DNA of 64,000 bases from Capitella teleta. Taxonomy: Eukaryota > Annelida > Polychaeta > Capitellidae. Location of the stretch: positions 111,375 to 175,374 of the forward strand of contig KB310543.1 in assembly GCA_000328365.1 (NCBI GenBank), in the 5' to 3' direction. Made by a program: the position numbers and the translations under genes. The notes beneath the pieces are model-generated. The model was not told the DNA's origin. It saw only the letters and a list, made by a program, of their open reading frames with translations, and ran no database searches. Shown piece after piece: positions 53,227 to 64,000 of the stretch (its first letter is position 1; every line of letters begins with the position of its first letter).

Positions 53227-54762
53227 ATAATTCTGCGCTCATTACAAAAAGACCTCCTAGTAACCAAATCGCTATTCGAGTGCAATGTGCACTACCAGGC
53301 GTTGCAACAAATTCAGTTCGCATTCATTTCAAATGAAAGATTCTGGTGAGAGATTATTTCGGAAAAATCTTCTTAGCATTTCGTCACTGATGAAAAATCT
53401 GATCTAAATTCCACAAAAAAAAATGTTTCCTTGTCTTCTTATCAGATTAATCCCGTTTAAACTTTTCCACCGTTCAAGATAAAACTAACAGAACATTTGG
53501 GTAAGGACTGAATGTTGTTGCGTTTGTGGGAATAATGGCATGATTAATAATCTTTCTTTCAATTAGAAATTCCATGCATACTCACGGCCTCCCATTTTTC
53601 AAATCCGTTGACCCTCTTCGGTTGCAACCCAGCATCCATTCTGCCTTTTGACGGGTTTTTTCTATGTTTCTTCTAATTTCTTCCAATAAACTTTCGTTGA
53701 TGCTTCTCATCAAAATGGCCAAAACTGATATTCCTGGGCTTGTGTATATCTGCCTTCATTTATTGACTCGCGAAAGAGGCGTGGTCTGAACCGCTCTCTG
53801 ATTGGTTGGTTTTTCACCGCCTTTTAAAGAAATGCGGCCAAGTATTCGAAGCTAGTTTTTTATTATGATCTTAAGCTGCAGATTGACTCTTGAGCTTGAT
53901 AACACCGTACACAGAGGTAAACACAGGTAAATAAACCTTACTCTATACGGTGTAAACAAATGGGGAATAACAATAATAATACATGGTAATGCAACATCTC
54001 GAAGTTTCCTAGCAACGGCCTCAGAACAAACGCATTGGGTGTCGCAAAATTTGATACATGGAAGCCAACTCCGTTGTGGATTACAGATATTGTACGACAT
54101 TTATTAGGGACAGTAACGAACTACAAAAAGGCTTCACACTTTAATCTCAGTGTTATTATCCTGATTCACGAAGAACGGATATCAAAAGTCAATAATCCGA
54201 CATTATTTAATGACGACAGGCCGATGAAACCAGTTATCGGATGAAGTGTGCTTGTTAGGACATAAAGAAAGTTGTAAGCATGCATTTGACTTGACCTATA
54301 TCTGGTTTATCAAACTCCACTTAGTTTGACCAAAATAGAACAAAACTACGCATCAGAAAATTCGAGAATAGCAGAAGTAGAACGGAGTATAAAACCAGTT
54401 GACCTGATTACCAGTCAGGCGATGCTCGAGTGGCAATAAATCACACAAAAGAATTCTGCGCATATATAATTAAAACGTAAAAGACACATGTGAACTCTCT
54501 GTCATAAATCTTTCGTCTTGAAACAAAAGGATTGCTACAATGAGTAGAAAATCCGATCAAGCTCGGAATATATGTAGTCACCGTACAACTATCAGTTTTG
54601 ACTTTTACCTTAGATTCCGAATGCCGCAAATCAAAGTAACTGAAGACATCACAAGGGTGTCTGTTGATGTCAGCGTGTCTCTGTGCCTCCATGTCTATCT
54701 CAGTTGCAACCTCCATGTCTCTTAATTTTGTCCGCTTTATATATGTATACAAGTTCATGTAC

Positions 54763-54764
<2 letters not shown>

Positions 54765-54803
<39 letters not shown>
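54765..54803. repeat. Poly-T run of about 39
   Basis: A homopolymer T run. It may be the A-tail of a minus-strand retroposed sequence, but no element body was recognised beside it. Confidence 0.9.
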
Positions 54804-54807
<4 letters not shown>

Positions 54808-56126
54808 CGTGGAAGCTTTTTGTTTTAACAATATCACGGATCGGCTCAATAACTTCGGAGGCCTTCCATTTACATACTGGAATACGGGATATGTGTTCAA
54901 TACACGAGCGTTCCCGTCCACCATTATCGCGCGGTTGAGTAGGTACGCATGTCATGGGTGATTATTTCATATAATCGGCATGATTTATAACAGGAAATAT
55001 GATTAATAGCAACAACCAAAAAAATGTTTTTTGTGGTATTTCCCTATTTGAGGTTATGCTGGTGTAATTTTTATTTTATTTTTTATTTATTTATTTTATT
55101 TTATTTTTTTTTTTTTTTTTTTCTGTCTGCAAACTGTTCTCGTAGTCTTGGTTCCTGTAATGTATAACTCAATAATCCCCTATTTCTCCCCTTTGTATTT
55201 CATCGCCCCCCTCCCCCCCCCAAAAAAAAAAAACGGGAAAAAAAACGTGTGTTTTTGGAACAAACATATGCCATGTTTGACGAACATTTCAAGGGTGAAG
55301 AAGAATTAATCGCTGTTGTACGTTTCCTCTTTGCAATTAAGCAAACTAAACAGATATAAGTGTTGTAGTTAAGAAATATCAGTAATTAGCTCCTGCTTTG
55401 CATTTCACTCATATGAATTACTTATCGCGAGTATATAGAGTGTTGGGATGTTCTGCTGTTAGAATATTCTGAAATTTATCATAATTGTGTCAAGCAAGTC
55501 ATTCTGATGCTCTGACTTTCACCTCTTTTTGATATAAGTGCTTGCTTACATAAATCAGCGATTTAGCAGTGTTTAGCTGAAGGGAAGATCGCGTGCATTT
55601 ATAACGCAACATTAATAATTATCAACGAATGCAGGTGATATGTTTGATCTTCATGCATTAATCCATAGTTAGCTCGTTATGCTACTAACTTCACCGATCG
55701 AGTACAGTATTATTGTCGCCATGGTTACATGTGCATGCTGTCAATTTTACAAATGGACGAGCAACAAAAGGATTGTAAATTTTATTAGTATTTACATGAA
55801 GTGACATTCAGGGATAGCATATCAAATTTGATTGACAACAAAACTCGTGGTAAGTAAGGATGCTGAATTTATAAACGAAATGAATCAAACAGGATATCTG
55901 CAGGTTGACTGTGCACGAGGGGTTCTTGTGCAGAAACCGTGTATAATCAGAGCGATGGTTACGTCGCTTTGTATTTGAGGTGAGAATAATAATACAAATT
56001 CCTACCACTATCATATAGACTTAACTCTCAACTATACAATTAAAATTGGATTGCATCGTTGAGATATGAAAACAAATAGATGCTTTCAGTCGTGGTGAAT
56101 GTGCTCCTCGTCGGCGACTCAAGACC

Positions 56127-56597
56127 ATGTCTGACAACGATGAAATACTTGTGAACACAGCATGGCCTTCCTCCGTCTACATTGGCATCGTCGCATTCCA
56201 GGCATGCCTCGTTCTTGCAGCCTTGTACGCCTGCATTTATGGTAGTTTTTCGAGTGACGAAAATACCACGGACGCTGAGGAAGGTTTGGTTCCTCCACCA
56301 ATCGAAGAGACTCCTCCACTGGAGGGAAAGAGGAGCAGTACCATCCTCCACTTCTCTGATGGTGGGTTCATCTTATTTTTATCGTTAAATCTAAAAGTGA
56401 GATGAGTTTGCTTACGTGCAGGTAAAACGATGGAGGTGTTTGATGAGCCGGTTGAGAGGCAAATGAATAACAGTAACTCTGGCATTCCTTACGCGGAGTC
56501 TGCAATAAAGCAAGACGCTAAGCAGAGAAGGAAAAAGTTGATGAAGAAGATGAAGAAGCTGATATATCTGAAACCGAAGATGAAGGACGCGGGTTAA
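56127..56597 (+). CDS. Small single-pass membrane protein, unknown family
   Basis: Two exons (56127-56361 and 56422-56597; donor gtgggt, acceptor cgtgcag) give 136 residues. A short acidic N-terminus (MSDNDEILVNTAW) precedes one hydrophobic segment at about residues 16-40 (SSVYIGIVAFQACLVL then AALYACIYG). An acidic and proline-containing middle follows, and the last 30 residues are very lysine-rich (KQRRKKLMKKMKKLIYLK). The basic tail next to a membrane would suit contact with acidic lipids or nucleic acid, but that is a guess. I recognise no family. The clean splice join in phase and the sensible composition of both exons support a real gene. AATAAA follows at 56802. Confidence 0.6.
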
Positions 56598-56801
56598 TCC
56601 AGTGAGGAAGGAAAAATCTGAACTATTAAAATCCTTTCATCTGGTTATCCGTATAAAAATTATGGACACTCGTTTGTTAAATTATTAATGTTAATCATAT
56701 TGAATAATTATTTGATATCGTAAAATCAACTTCGAGGGACAAACCACGCATAACGTAGTTTAATGCAGTGACGGCAGAAGTTAGAAACTGTCTGACTAAT
56801 T

Positions 56802-56807
56802 AATAAA
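56802..56807 (+). terminator. Possible polyadenylation signal
   Basis: AATAAA repeated three times (TTAATAAATTAATAAA) about 205 nt after the stop codon of the small membrane protein gene. Confidence 0.4.
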
Positions 56808-57037
56808 TTAATAAATTAATAAATGAGTACATGTAGCTGCATGTCAACTATGTTACATAAATCTCCTTCTAAAATCTATCTGATCTCCGCGTTAATATAT
56901 GACTGGTTTCCAGAGAATTAATACTGTAAGACATGCATTTGCATAATTATGCTATATGTCGATGCTTCCAGCATTTCAAGCTAGGCCAGTGTAGCCACAA
57001 AACCACAAGGTGAAATGCCGGTGTAACAGTGTTACAG

Positions 57038-57181
57038 TCTCTAGTCCCCTGAACAGGTAGTCCGGCGGACTCTAAGTCCTGGTTTGTATAGTCCTAGGAC
57101 TTCATGTAGTGCATACAGTCCTACCATTAGGATTAGTAGTCCCAGTGGAGTTATACATACTAGGAGGGGTAGTCTTAGGAC
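57038..57181. repeat. Cluster of AGTCC/GGACT words with a 12-bp palindrome
   Basis: Within about 140 bp, AGTCC or its complement occurs about eight times. AGTCCTAGGACT at 57090-57101 is a perfect palindrome. Spacing is irregular. It lies just upstream of the doubtful gene at 57190. Confidence 0.55.
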
Positions 57182-57189
57182 ACTTTGTA

Positions 57190-58043
57190 ATGATTTATCG
57201 GATATCCTGCGCTGTAAATGAAGGAACATCAGCAGGGGGGGGGGGGGTCAGTGGGCAACAACAATTCGTGTTGCCAACAAACCAATCGCCGTTTCACACG
57301 TCACTCATAGCACTATGGCCTTATGCCACTGACGGTGTCCCTACTTTGGATTCATCCTCCGAAAAGGCTCTTATTCGGCGCGTGAGAGAAAGAATCTGGA
57401 AGGTAGGTGAATTTATTCCATGTTTAAAGTTATTTTTATATAATTTTTATTCATTTTCTCATGATTTATATTTTATCTTCATTTGCTTTCTTAATTATCT
57501 ATGGAGGAGGGACGGGGGGCCGAAGGATATGCACTACATATAATATTCCATAAAATATGTGATGAATGGTCATGAACTAAAGAGAAAACTGAAGAATTAC
57601 TATCAGTTTATTTATTTATTACTCAATAACTTGAAAATTAATGAATAATGACCCTAATTTTATAAATAACAAATGCTAAAATCGTAATGTGAAACCTTTA
57701 CTAGATGATTGATCACAGGATGCAGGAGTGGAGTTTGGAAAAGACTTTCTAACAAAAACCTCACCAACAAGAGTGCCTCCTTGATTTCCTCTGGACATCT
57801 AGTCATCCTTGATTGCCCCTGGGCATCTAGTCATCATTTATTGCCCCTGGGCATCTAGTCATCATTTATTGCCTCTGGGCATCTAGTCTTCCTTGATTGC
57901 TAGCCTTTGGACATCTCCTAATAATTGAGATAATTAATTTTTTACAGATCAAAATGCCGAAGGCAACTAAGAAACTGCAAGAAATGGGGCATGACTTCAT
58001 TGAGTGGTTGAGAGAAAGAGTCATTGGAGCTGCCTGCAGTTGA
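57190..58043 (+). CDS. Hypothetical small protein, two exons
   Basis: Exon 57190-57402 (donor gtaggtga) joins in phase 0 to exon 57948-58043 (acceptor tttttacag), giving 102 residues. The join reads EKALIRRVRERIWK then IKMPKATKKLQEMG and HDFIEWLRERVIGAACS, which has the look of a charged amphipathic helical protein. Weak points: the first exon contains a run of 13 G, the start codon is uncertain, and the true 5' exon could lie elsewhere. No family recognised. Confidence 0.35.
57791..57916. repeat. 28-bp minisatellite
   Basis: About four and a half copies of a unit starting CTGGGCATCTAGTCATC, the middle two almost identical. It lies in the intron of the hypothetical two-exon gene. Confidence 0.9.
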
Positions 58044-58473
58044 TCCTCTTCACTGCCAAGCCACGAGGTATGAAGAACAGTGAAGCATGTATTAAGATTA
58101 AGTTTTTATCTTTTTCAGAAACATGCTCATCACTGTGAGGGATCGCATTAATATATGAAAGGCAAACAGTATCACCCACAAATTGCGTCACAGGAGTGAT
58201 CGATTTAGTCTTGTCTCATTTAATTAAATACTTTTGTTTCCATTTATTTGGTAAATTAAATGTAATCCAGCCTTACATATTAATTCTATTTCATTGTGTT
58301 TCTATAGTATAATTATATTTGGATATTGGATATTTTATAATGGAATAAATCAAATGAAATAAAATGAAAATGGTATATTCGTAAAATTTTGTATAGCTTT
58401 TTTTCCGCAATGGCAATTAAAATGAATAGACTTGCATTGATTGCTGAGAAGAAAAACACAAGATAAAAGCGTA
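58044..58473. other. AT-rich spacer, no gene seen
   Basis: Nothing supportable on either strand. It probably includes 3' untranslated sequence of the flanking converging genes. Confidence 0.45.
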
Positions 58474-58755
58474 CTAAAGTTTAATAGTGCTTGCAAACAT
58501 ACATAAGCCAGAAACAAACGTTAAATCAGCACAAAGTTCGTTCGTGGAAATGAAATTAATCTCCGTTTTACTCTGGTGAACTGGAGTGCTCCTTTTACTG
58601 TTCCCATCAGCATGCGAGTGACCACCCACCTGAAAGAGATGGAGAGAAATCAATGTATGCGAGTGGGTAATAATTGCTGCTCACCTGCTTCATCGTGTCT
58701 TTCCTCTGACCATTTGCACAAATGACAGCTTTGGTGGATGAGCGGGGGACGATGG
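58474..58755 (-). CDS. 3' part of an unidentified gene, cut by a gap
   Basis: On the minus strand a segment ending at 58685 (IVPRSSTKAVICANGQ then RKDTMKQ, donor gtgagc) joins in phase 0 to an exon 58629-58474 (acceptor tctttcag) that starts VGGHSHADGNSKRSTP and ends at a TAG. The upstream side runs into the 50-N gap. An alternative frame of the last exon (VVTRMLMGTVKGALQF) also looks protein-like but does not fit the splice phase. No family recognised. Confidence 0.3.
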
Positions 58756-58805
58756 NNNNNNNNNNNNNNNNNNNNNNNNNNNNNNNNNNNNNNNNNNNNN
58801 NNNNN
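58756..58805. other. Assembly gap of 50 N
   Basis: A placeholder gap of unknown true size. Confidence 0.99.
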
Positions 58806-59284
58806 AGTCAGAAAATACAAGAAGTGTAGAAGAACCAAGTCAGAGTCGCCGATGTGAGCACAAACTGAAATTTTGAATCAGCGGAAAACGAAAGTTGATA
58901 TGCAGGTAATTTGAATAATGAATATTCATTATGTGACGTCACTACTTTGTGTGTGAAACCTGTTGATTTCTACAGGACATCAATTCATCGCCAATTCCGC
59001 TCGCTGCGAGATATTCGCATTCAAAGTTTTACGATGTTTAAACTCCCATTATCTTTGTTTAGAGTAAAGTTAGGGCCTTCAAATTTGGTACATGCATGCA
59101 GCAGGACATACTGCATGTTATCAGCATACTGGAAATAGCAATCATTGCTTCAAAAAAAAAAACTATCTGCTGGTCAATACTACACACAGGTTACGTAAAC
59201 GAAAAACTCAAAACCCTAAACTCCAACTTGACAAGTTATTAATAAGTGAACAACACATTAAAGACAAGGTGACTAGAAAACAGT

Positions 59285-59891
59285 TCAGTTCTTCCTCTTC
59301 CTCTTCCTGCTTGCTGGAGCAGATTTCTTGGCAGGTGGAGGAGGTGGAGGAGGAGGCAGAGACGAGGTCTGCAAATGTTCAGGCAAAGGGCACACAATGT
59401 CCTGGTACGGCTCATCAACAGACGGCCCGATCTGTTTATACAAGTACTCCTGCCTCTTGTGTGGCAGACCAGGCTTTGGCTCCATAGGAGGGGCATTCTG
59501 GGGAAGCCGCGTGTCCTTAGGATGTTGATCCTCTTCTCTGGGTCGCTGACCGAACTTAGCAGAACACAACGCCTGGATTGGAGGAGCAGAATCTGCAAGA
59601 ATAATTCAGAATAATAAAAACCATGCATGTAAGGTTTTATACAGAAAATACCTGAAGTGATGCCAGAGCAGAGCCATGACTTCCAAGGTGGTGGTGCAAG
59701 TCATGCTTCGGCACGAGAGTTGGACCATCCTCATAGCTCGTTGGCTACGAGGATGGATATATAATTGATCCTCATTTGTCGCCATTTTAAAGCACTTTCC
59801 CCGTGAAATGTTTATTTTTACGTCTTGCGGATTTTTTACTAACCTGGGCATACATTCGCATTGACTGCCGATGTAAACTTTTTGTTGTCAT
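59285..59891 (-). CDS. Small proline-rich basic-tailed protein, unknown family
   Basis: Three exons, all in phase 0 (59891-59844, 59744-59652, 59572-59285), give 142 residues. Exon 1 reads MTTKSLHRQSMRMYAQ (donor gttagt). Exon 2 (acceptor cctcgtag) reads PTSYEDGPTLVPKHDL and on to GSHGSALASLQ. Exon 3 (acceptor tccaatccag) begins ALCSAKFGQRPREEDQ. A soluble, charged body is followed by a run of eight prolines and the C-terminal AKKSAPASRKRKRKN, a plausible nuclear localisation signal. A second acceptor at 59592 would shift the frame relative to exon 2, so I prefer 59572. I do not recognise the family. The consistent phases and frame composition support a real gene. Confidence 0.6.
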
Positions 59892-61698
59892 TTTTCCGGG
59901 TGCAGCCTCTTTATAGAGCTAAATTGACTAAATAGGAAGTTATGAACCCACAAGACAGCGTCACGCGATCACCCTTCAACCCAATATTGATTGGTTTTCA
60001 CACGATAAAGTTAACAATAAAGTTTAAAAGGGGCTGAAGCGTGAATTGGTTCAATCACCTGTACGAATGGCTGAAATAACCAACACTTGGCCTAATACAA
60101 AGCACATGTACACAGTGCATAAGGGTATAGGGGCTGTCTGTCTGGTGATCCGCGATCTAGGGGACTGAAACCTGCATAGGTCGCATAAACCTGCATAAAC
60201 ATCCATTATGTCGTTGAACTCTCGTCGATTTCATGCCACAGTACATAGCATTGATTAAGGGTTGGTTGTAAGAAAAATAATACTGAAAAAGAGTCATCGC
60301 ACAATGGGTACATTGTCGACGCGGTATGAAATGAACAGGAAATAACACGTGTTCGTCACGAAAGCATTTGAAAGAATTTAGCTTCAGCAGATGCATTGCT
60401 CGCGACCAGCGGTCCGTTTCCACTCTGGAATTACGGGGCGATCAGCCGGTAACAGTATGAGTCCTGCTAAACGAAATACGCTAGCACTTTGGCAAATGTT
60501 TCTCATTATTCGAAAATAGAAAATATAAACAGGGCGGACGCATGCATGGGGATGGATTCATCGTGATATAAGCACATAATTTGGAGCGGTGAGGGATCGG
60601 GACTCTATGTCTCAGGATTTGCATCTCGTTGTCAATGAAGCTTCGCGAGGTTGGTCTGAATTCATTCAAACATCGACGTCTTACTCCCAGGTTGATCACG
60701 TGGAGTAAGCAACTACATCACGGTTGAGTGCACGGTGGAAGTAAACCTCTGTCGTTCTCTTATCCCATACTTCAATGGAGGGTATGATTGAGGTTTAAAG
60801 GTATGATGTTTCTATATTTGGCAGAGTGTCTGCCCTTCTCAAACACCATAACGTGCAGTTCACAGACTAACATGGACATCGTGATTGTGAGAGCTCCGAA
60901 TCTGAACACTTATGGTGTTCTATATGTCAGAACACTATATGTTATATTTATTTTTACGTAAAAGCAGATATTGTGAACAATGCCTCATGTCTTGATGTTT
61001 TTATCATGATAATGATGCGATATCGTGTAGCTGTAAATTGATTAACAACCAACTGTGATACCTGTTTTTATGTTGTGTTGTGGGGAGTGTTCTCATTGGA
61101 ATTTTGTTCTAAATAATATGATGATATTATATCATTTGCGTAGCTTTTCCTTTGATCTTCCTCGCTGCTATGCATGCAGAGGACATATTTCATTGTTACA
61201 CGTACATTTGAATTTATAGAACATAGATCAATTTTATTAACCCAATATCCTTTCGCATTTGAACAAATTTCTCTCATTTCTTATTGGATTGTACTTCTAT
61301 GTTTTCCCTCCTTTAGTGTCTAATATAATCATCCTGATTCGAGAGAGATAACAATAATTATGATCTGCACAATAAATCTTTATTTAAGCTACTTTTTTTT
61401 TCATGCGGGCAAATAATTCGTCACCCACATATCGTGGTTGAATTTCTCATTAGGCTTTTATACAGAGTGATTCACAATGATCACTACTAATGCCCGATAT
61501 AACTTACAGTAAAGGAAATGAGATCAAAGAGAGATTGCTTAATGACATTGGCATGCATGCAATCCAACATGCATGGAATTCAGAGCCTTTACTGGCTTCG
61601 ACCATTGAGTGGTCAGCGAGAAGACCTTTCGTGGCAACCACTCGACAACCACCTCTGCTTGAACTACTGCTACTAAACACACTCCACTGCTGCACACA
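59892..61698. other. Intergenic DNA, no gene seen
   Basis: No exon chain on either strand. The left edge should contain the promoter of the 142-residue gene. Confidence 0.5.
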
Positions 61699-61902
61699 AA
61701 CATATCCATGAAATCAATCCGTTCCAGAGGCGCATTCATCTGGAATCAGACATTTAATGAAATTGACACCAACCTCACAATCAATAGATTTAAAACTTGC
61801 CTTAAAGGGAGGGAGAACTGGTTAAAAATGGACTTTGAGTCGCTATTTGATGCACCAAAAATGATTCTTATGCCTGGCCCACACAAGGAATATCATCGCT
61901 AA
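61699..61902 (+). mobile_element. LINE reverse-transcriptase C-terminal remnant
   Basis: The frame reads MKSIRSRGAFIWNQTFNE then IDTNLTINRFKTCLKG. This matches the well-known end of non-LTR retrotransposon reverse transcriptases (SIRVRGPKLWNSLP, then a short spacer and FKxxLK). The upstream part of the ORF is not visible, so this is a truncated, decayed copy. Family (CR1, L2 or Jockey-like) cannot be decided from so little. Confidence 0.55.
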
Positions 61903-62499
61903 CGATTTCGCGGGAGATATATTGCTAATTAGGCGTGACGTCAGAGGCTCTCATGAAACACCGAGTTCCCCATCTTTTACAATGGGCCTCGTCATAGCAG
62001 CATGTTCTGCGACTAAACCCCTTGATATTTTTTTAGTTTCTTTTCGGAAATAGATAGAATAATCATTTTGCCACCAGTCAGGCGCGAAAAAAAAAAGTAG
62101 TTTTCGCTATTTTTCTTATTTTAACAAGCGATTTTCTAGGACACCTACCATGGTTTCTCATCCTGAAACAGTAAAAAGGTCAGCCAGAGTGCACCACGCA
62201 TGCGCAATACTGATGCTTTCGTTTTGTAAACAACAAAGATGTCCTTTTATGGCGAAGATGGTCTGCTCTGATTGGCTGAAATCGATAGCTTCCCGAGGGA
62301 AACGGGACCAATCACGGCAAGTCCTCAGCTGACGTTTGCCTCCTATACTTCGCAATGGAAGTCATTCTCCCATTGGCCCAATGCTAACCCCGATATTCGG
62401 AATGCATTATTTCCTTACGCTTGCATCCAGGCATGGTGTTCTTGGCACGGAAAGCTATCAATTGGTGCTATGAGTCAATAGAACATCACTTAAAATTCA
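61903..62499. other. Non-coding stretch between LINE remnant and LINE-like tail
   Basis: No gene seen. It may be partly 3' untranslated sequence of the same element or unrelated host DNA. Confidence 0.35.
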
Positions 62500-62748
62500 G
62501 TTCCCCATCACTTTAAAACCAAACTTTTTACTGATTTTCCCATCCGCACATCCCCCATTCGACAAAATCCTTCACAATCCCCCCTGCTAAAATTATCTAT
62601 CCCTAACAGTTCATATCTTAACGCTTTTGTGAATATCCTGTTTGTTAGTTTGTTTATTCGTTTGTTTGTTTGTAAAAGTGCAAATAATCATTGCGGGCAC
62701 ATACCCATGTTCTTGGTCAGCCCCTCTCACTCCACTTGTGTGTTGTTG

Positions 62749-62781
<33 letters not shown>

Positions 62782-62810
62782 AACACATTTTTGAATTGAA
62801 TTGAATTGAA
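62500..62810 (+). mobile_element. LINE-like 3' end with TTGAA tail
   Basis: A pyrimidine-rich stretch, T-runs and AATAAAC end in four TTGAA repeats (62792-62810). Short 5-bp tandem tails of this kind are typical of LINE 3' ends. It lies about 600 bp past the reverse-transcriptase remnant in the same orientation, so both may belong to one copy. Confidence 0.4.
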
Positions 62811-63289
62811 AAGTGTCTTCACGTCTAGTTTGCGTTTTGTAGCCATAGCGACGCTCATGAACTAATGGTGCTGAAGACTGTTGGTCACTAGATTTATACT
62901 GTTTCTCGCAAAAACACTCTAAACAAACATCTTTGATATTATTGTTGCGTGCTTTGATATTAAAGCTCTCATAAAGTTCATAATTGATTTAAGGCTGGAC
63001 TTTTTTAATTAAATCTAGCTTCGAATGCGAGCTGTCTTTGGTTGGCAATTCATTAAAGATCATTGAATAAAACCCAATAATTAAGCTAAATAATACCCGA
63101 ATTTTGCTAATGTTTGCGGAACCAGAGCAATGACTGTAATTCCAAATGTAATCATCCTTAGTAGCTCGCACAGCACACACTCTTGATGTCATCAGCATTA
63201 AAAATGGAGCGCAACATTTGTATGGCGCAATAAAATGTTGTATAAGAACAAGATCTATTCCACGCCCCTCTCTTGTACAGACGTCTGCC
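62811..63289. other. Upstream region of the PANK4-like gene
   Basis: No exon recognised. It should hold the promoter and 5' UTR of the gene that starts at 63290. Confidence 0.45.
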
Positions 63290-63796
63290 ATGGAACATCT
63301 CGTCAACACCTTTCATCTTAGTCTTCCAGTTGATCTCGTTGCAAAGACGTCCAGGCTGGTCATCGATATCGGTATTAGGAGAACACACGCGTATAATTAA
63401 CCTGATTGCATATAATTAACCTGATTGCATATAATTAACCTGATTGCATGTTTTACAGGGGGCTCATTGGGCAAGATTCTCGTGTGTTCAGATGAAGCGT
63501 GGAGCAACGCCATGGCGGAGGTAATTCGTACCTGTGATTCATAAAATGATGATAAAGTTATAATTATAATAAAGTTATATAATATAAAGATATATAATAA
63601 TCGAATAACCTGACATCGCTTTGCAGAAGCGTCGAGAGGTGGGGTGTGAGTGCTGCACTTTTCCGCTTGGTTCCATCGAAGAGGCAGGAAAACACCTGCA
63701 GAAGTTGATTAAGTTTACACCTGGTGTGGTTGTCTATGCGACAGGAATCGGATGCATCGAGAACCAAGCCTATTTGGAGAAAATCCTGAAAGTCAG
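63290..63796 (+). CDS. PANK4: Pantothenate kinase-like protein, PANK4 type (5' end only)
   Basis: Three exons are visible: 63290-63371, 63459-63520 and 63627-63796 (donor gtatgt); the rest lies beyond the window. The join of exons 1 and 2 gives SRLVIDIGGSLGKILV, the phosphate-binding start of eukaryotic pantothenate kinases. Human PANK4 has RFAIDIGGSLTKLAYY, with Ser where PANK1-3 have Thr. Exon 3 gives KLIKFTPGVVVYATGIG, matching the HLVNTETKVIQATGGG segment. Pantothenate kinases phosphorylate vitamin B5 in the first step of coenzyme A synthesis. PANK4 has a kinase-like half of doubtful activity and a C-terminal phosphatase half that dephosphorylates 4'-phosphopantetheine; that half cannot be seen here. 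The motif ATGIGC departs from the usual ATGGGA. Confidence 0.75.
63391..63449. repeat. 19-bp tandem repeat in PANK4-like intron 1
   Basis: Three copies of ataattaacctgattgcat, directly before the acceptor of exon 2. Confidence 0.9.
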
Positions 63797-64000
63797 GTAT
63801 GTATTGGATACGAGATTGGTAATTAATAATTAATTAATTAATTAATTAACTGTGAGAGGTGCCTATGGTGAGTTTGTGGAATATGTGGCACTTTTGTAAG
63901 TCAATTTCGTCATGCTTGATCATCACATAATAATGAACCGCGCTTCATGTCTCACGTCATCATGACGATGACATGACCCACTATATGAACGGCTGGGGAG
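63797..64000. other. Intron of the PANK4-like gene, runs off the window
   Basis: Begins with donor gtatgt and contains a TAAT run at 63822-63848. No further exon is visible before the window ends. Confidence 0.5.

Larger units (their letters stand above)
51265..56126. other. Intergenic DNA, no gene seen
   Basis: Probably holds the promoter of PAH at its left end and that of the small membrane protein at its right end. No conserved exon is visible. It carries a (TG)n run, a long poly-T and C- and A-runs near 55207-55245. Confidence 0.5.

Noticed and set aside
59909-59918. TATA-like CTCTATAAAG upstream of the 142-residue gene
   Set aside because: It lies only about 20 bp before the ATG, too close to place a transcription start ahead of it with confidence.

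Overview
The window is eukaryotic and almost certainly from an invertebrate animal. Its genes are split by many GT-AG introns, several only about 48-60 nt long, and the proteins encoded are animal families: an IP3/ryanodine-receptor-type calcium channel, phenylalanine hydroxylase with an N-terminal ACT domain, and a PANK4-type pantothenate kinase. Intergenic DNA is AT-rich with long microsatellites. Two 50-N assembly gaps are present (31514-31563 and 58756-58805). I cannot name the species. The phenylalanine hydroxylase exon sizes match those I recall for the human gene almost one for one, which argues against a lineage that has reshuffled its introns.

Layout. Positions 1-26022 hold no gene I can support. 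They carry microsatellites (TTA at 7324, TATT at 10501), a palindromic tandem repeat at 5449, and a GC-richer, repeat-poor stretch from about 15 kb to 26 kb that may be regulatory. From 26053 to 47010 (+) lies one very large gene of about 62 coding exons and about 2,917 residues, an IP3-receptor/ryanodine-receptor family Ca2+ release channel. Its 3' end faces that of a phenylalanine hydroxylase gene (48007-51264, minus; 12 coding exons, 451 residues). After a further gene-free stretch come small genes: a 136-residue single-pass membrane protein (56127-56597, +), a doubtful 102-residue gene (57190-58043, +), a minus-strand fragment cut by a gap (58474-58755) and a 142-residue proline-rich/basic protein (59285-59891, minus). 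A LINE remnant (61699-62810) precedes the 5' end of a PANK4-like gene (63290 onward), which runs off the window.

The most interesting object is the channel gene. It has IP3-receptor size and domain order and lacks the SPRY insertions of ryanodine receptors, but several segments read more like ryanodine receptor. The signature selectivity filter (GGGVGD/GGGIGD) is absent from the spliced pore. The IP3-contacting residues are only partly kept. The first transmembrane segment is encoded by two alternative, phase-matched, homologous exons (43904-44038 and 44174-44332). A second pair of similar exons (34970-35014 and 35451-35498) lies in the cytoplasmic part. The C-terminus carries a long proline/serine-rich tail ending in a PDZ-ligand-like STRV. 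Together this suggests a divergent release-channel subunit with altered permeation and regulated isoforms.

All exon models were made by eye from splice signals, reading phase and remembered family sequences. Species, orthology and expression are untested.
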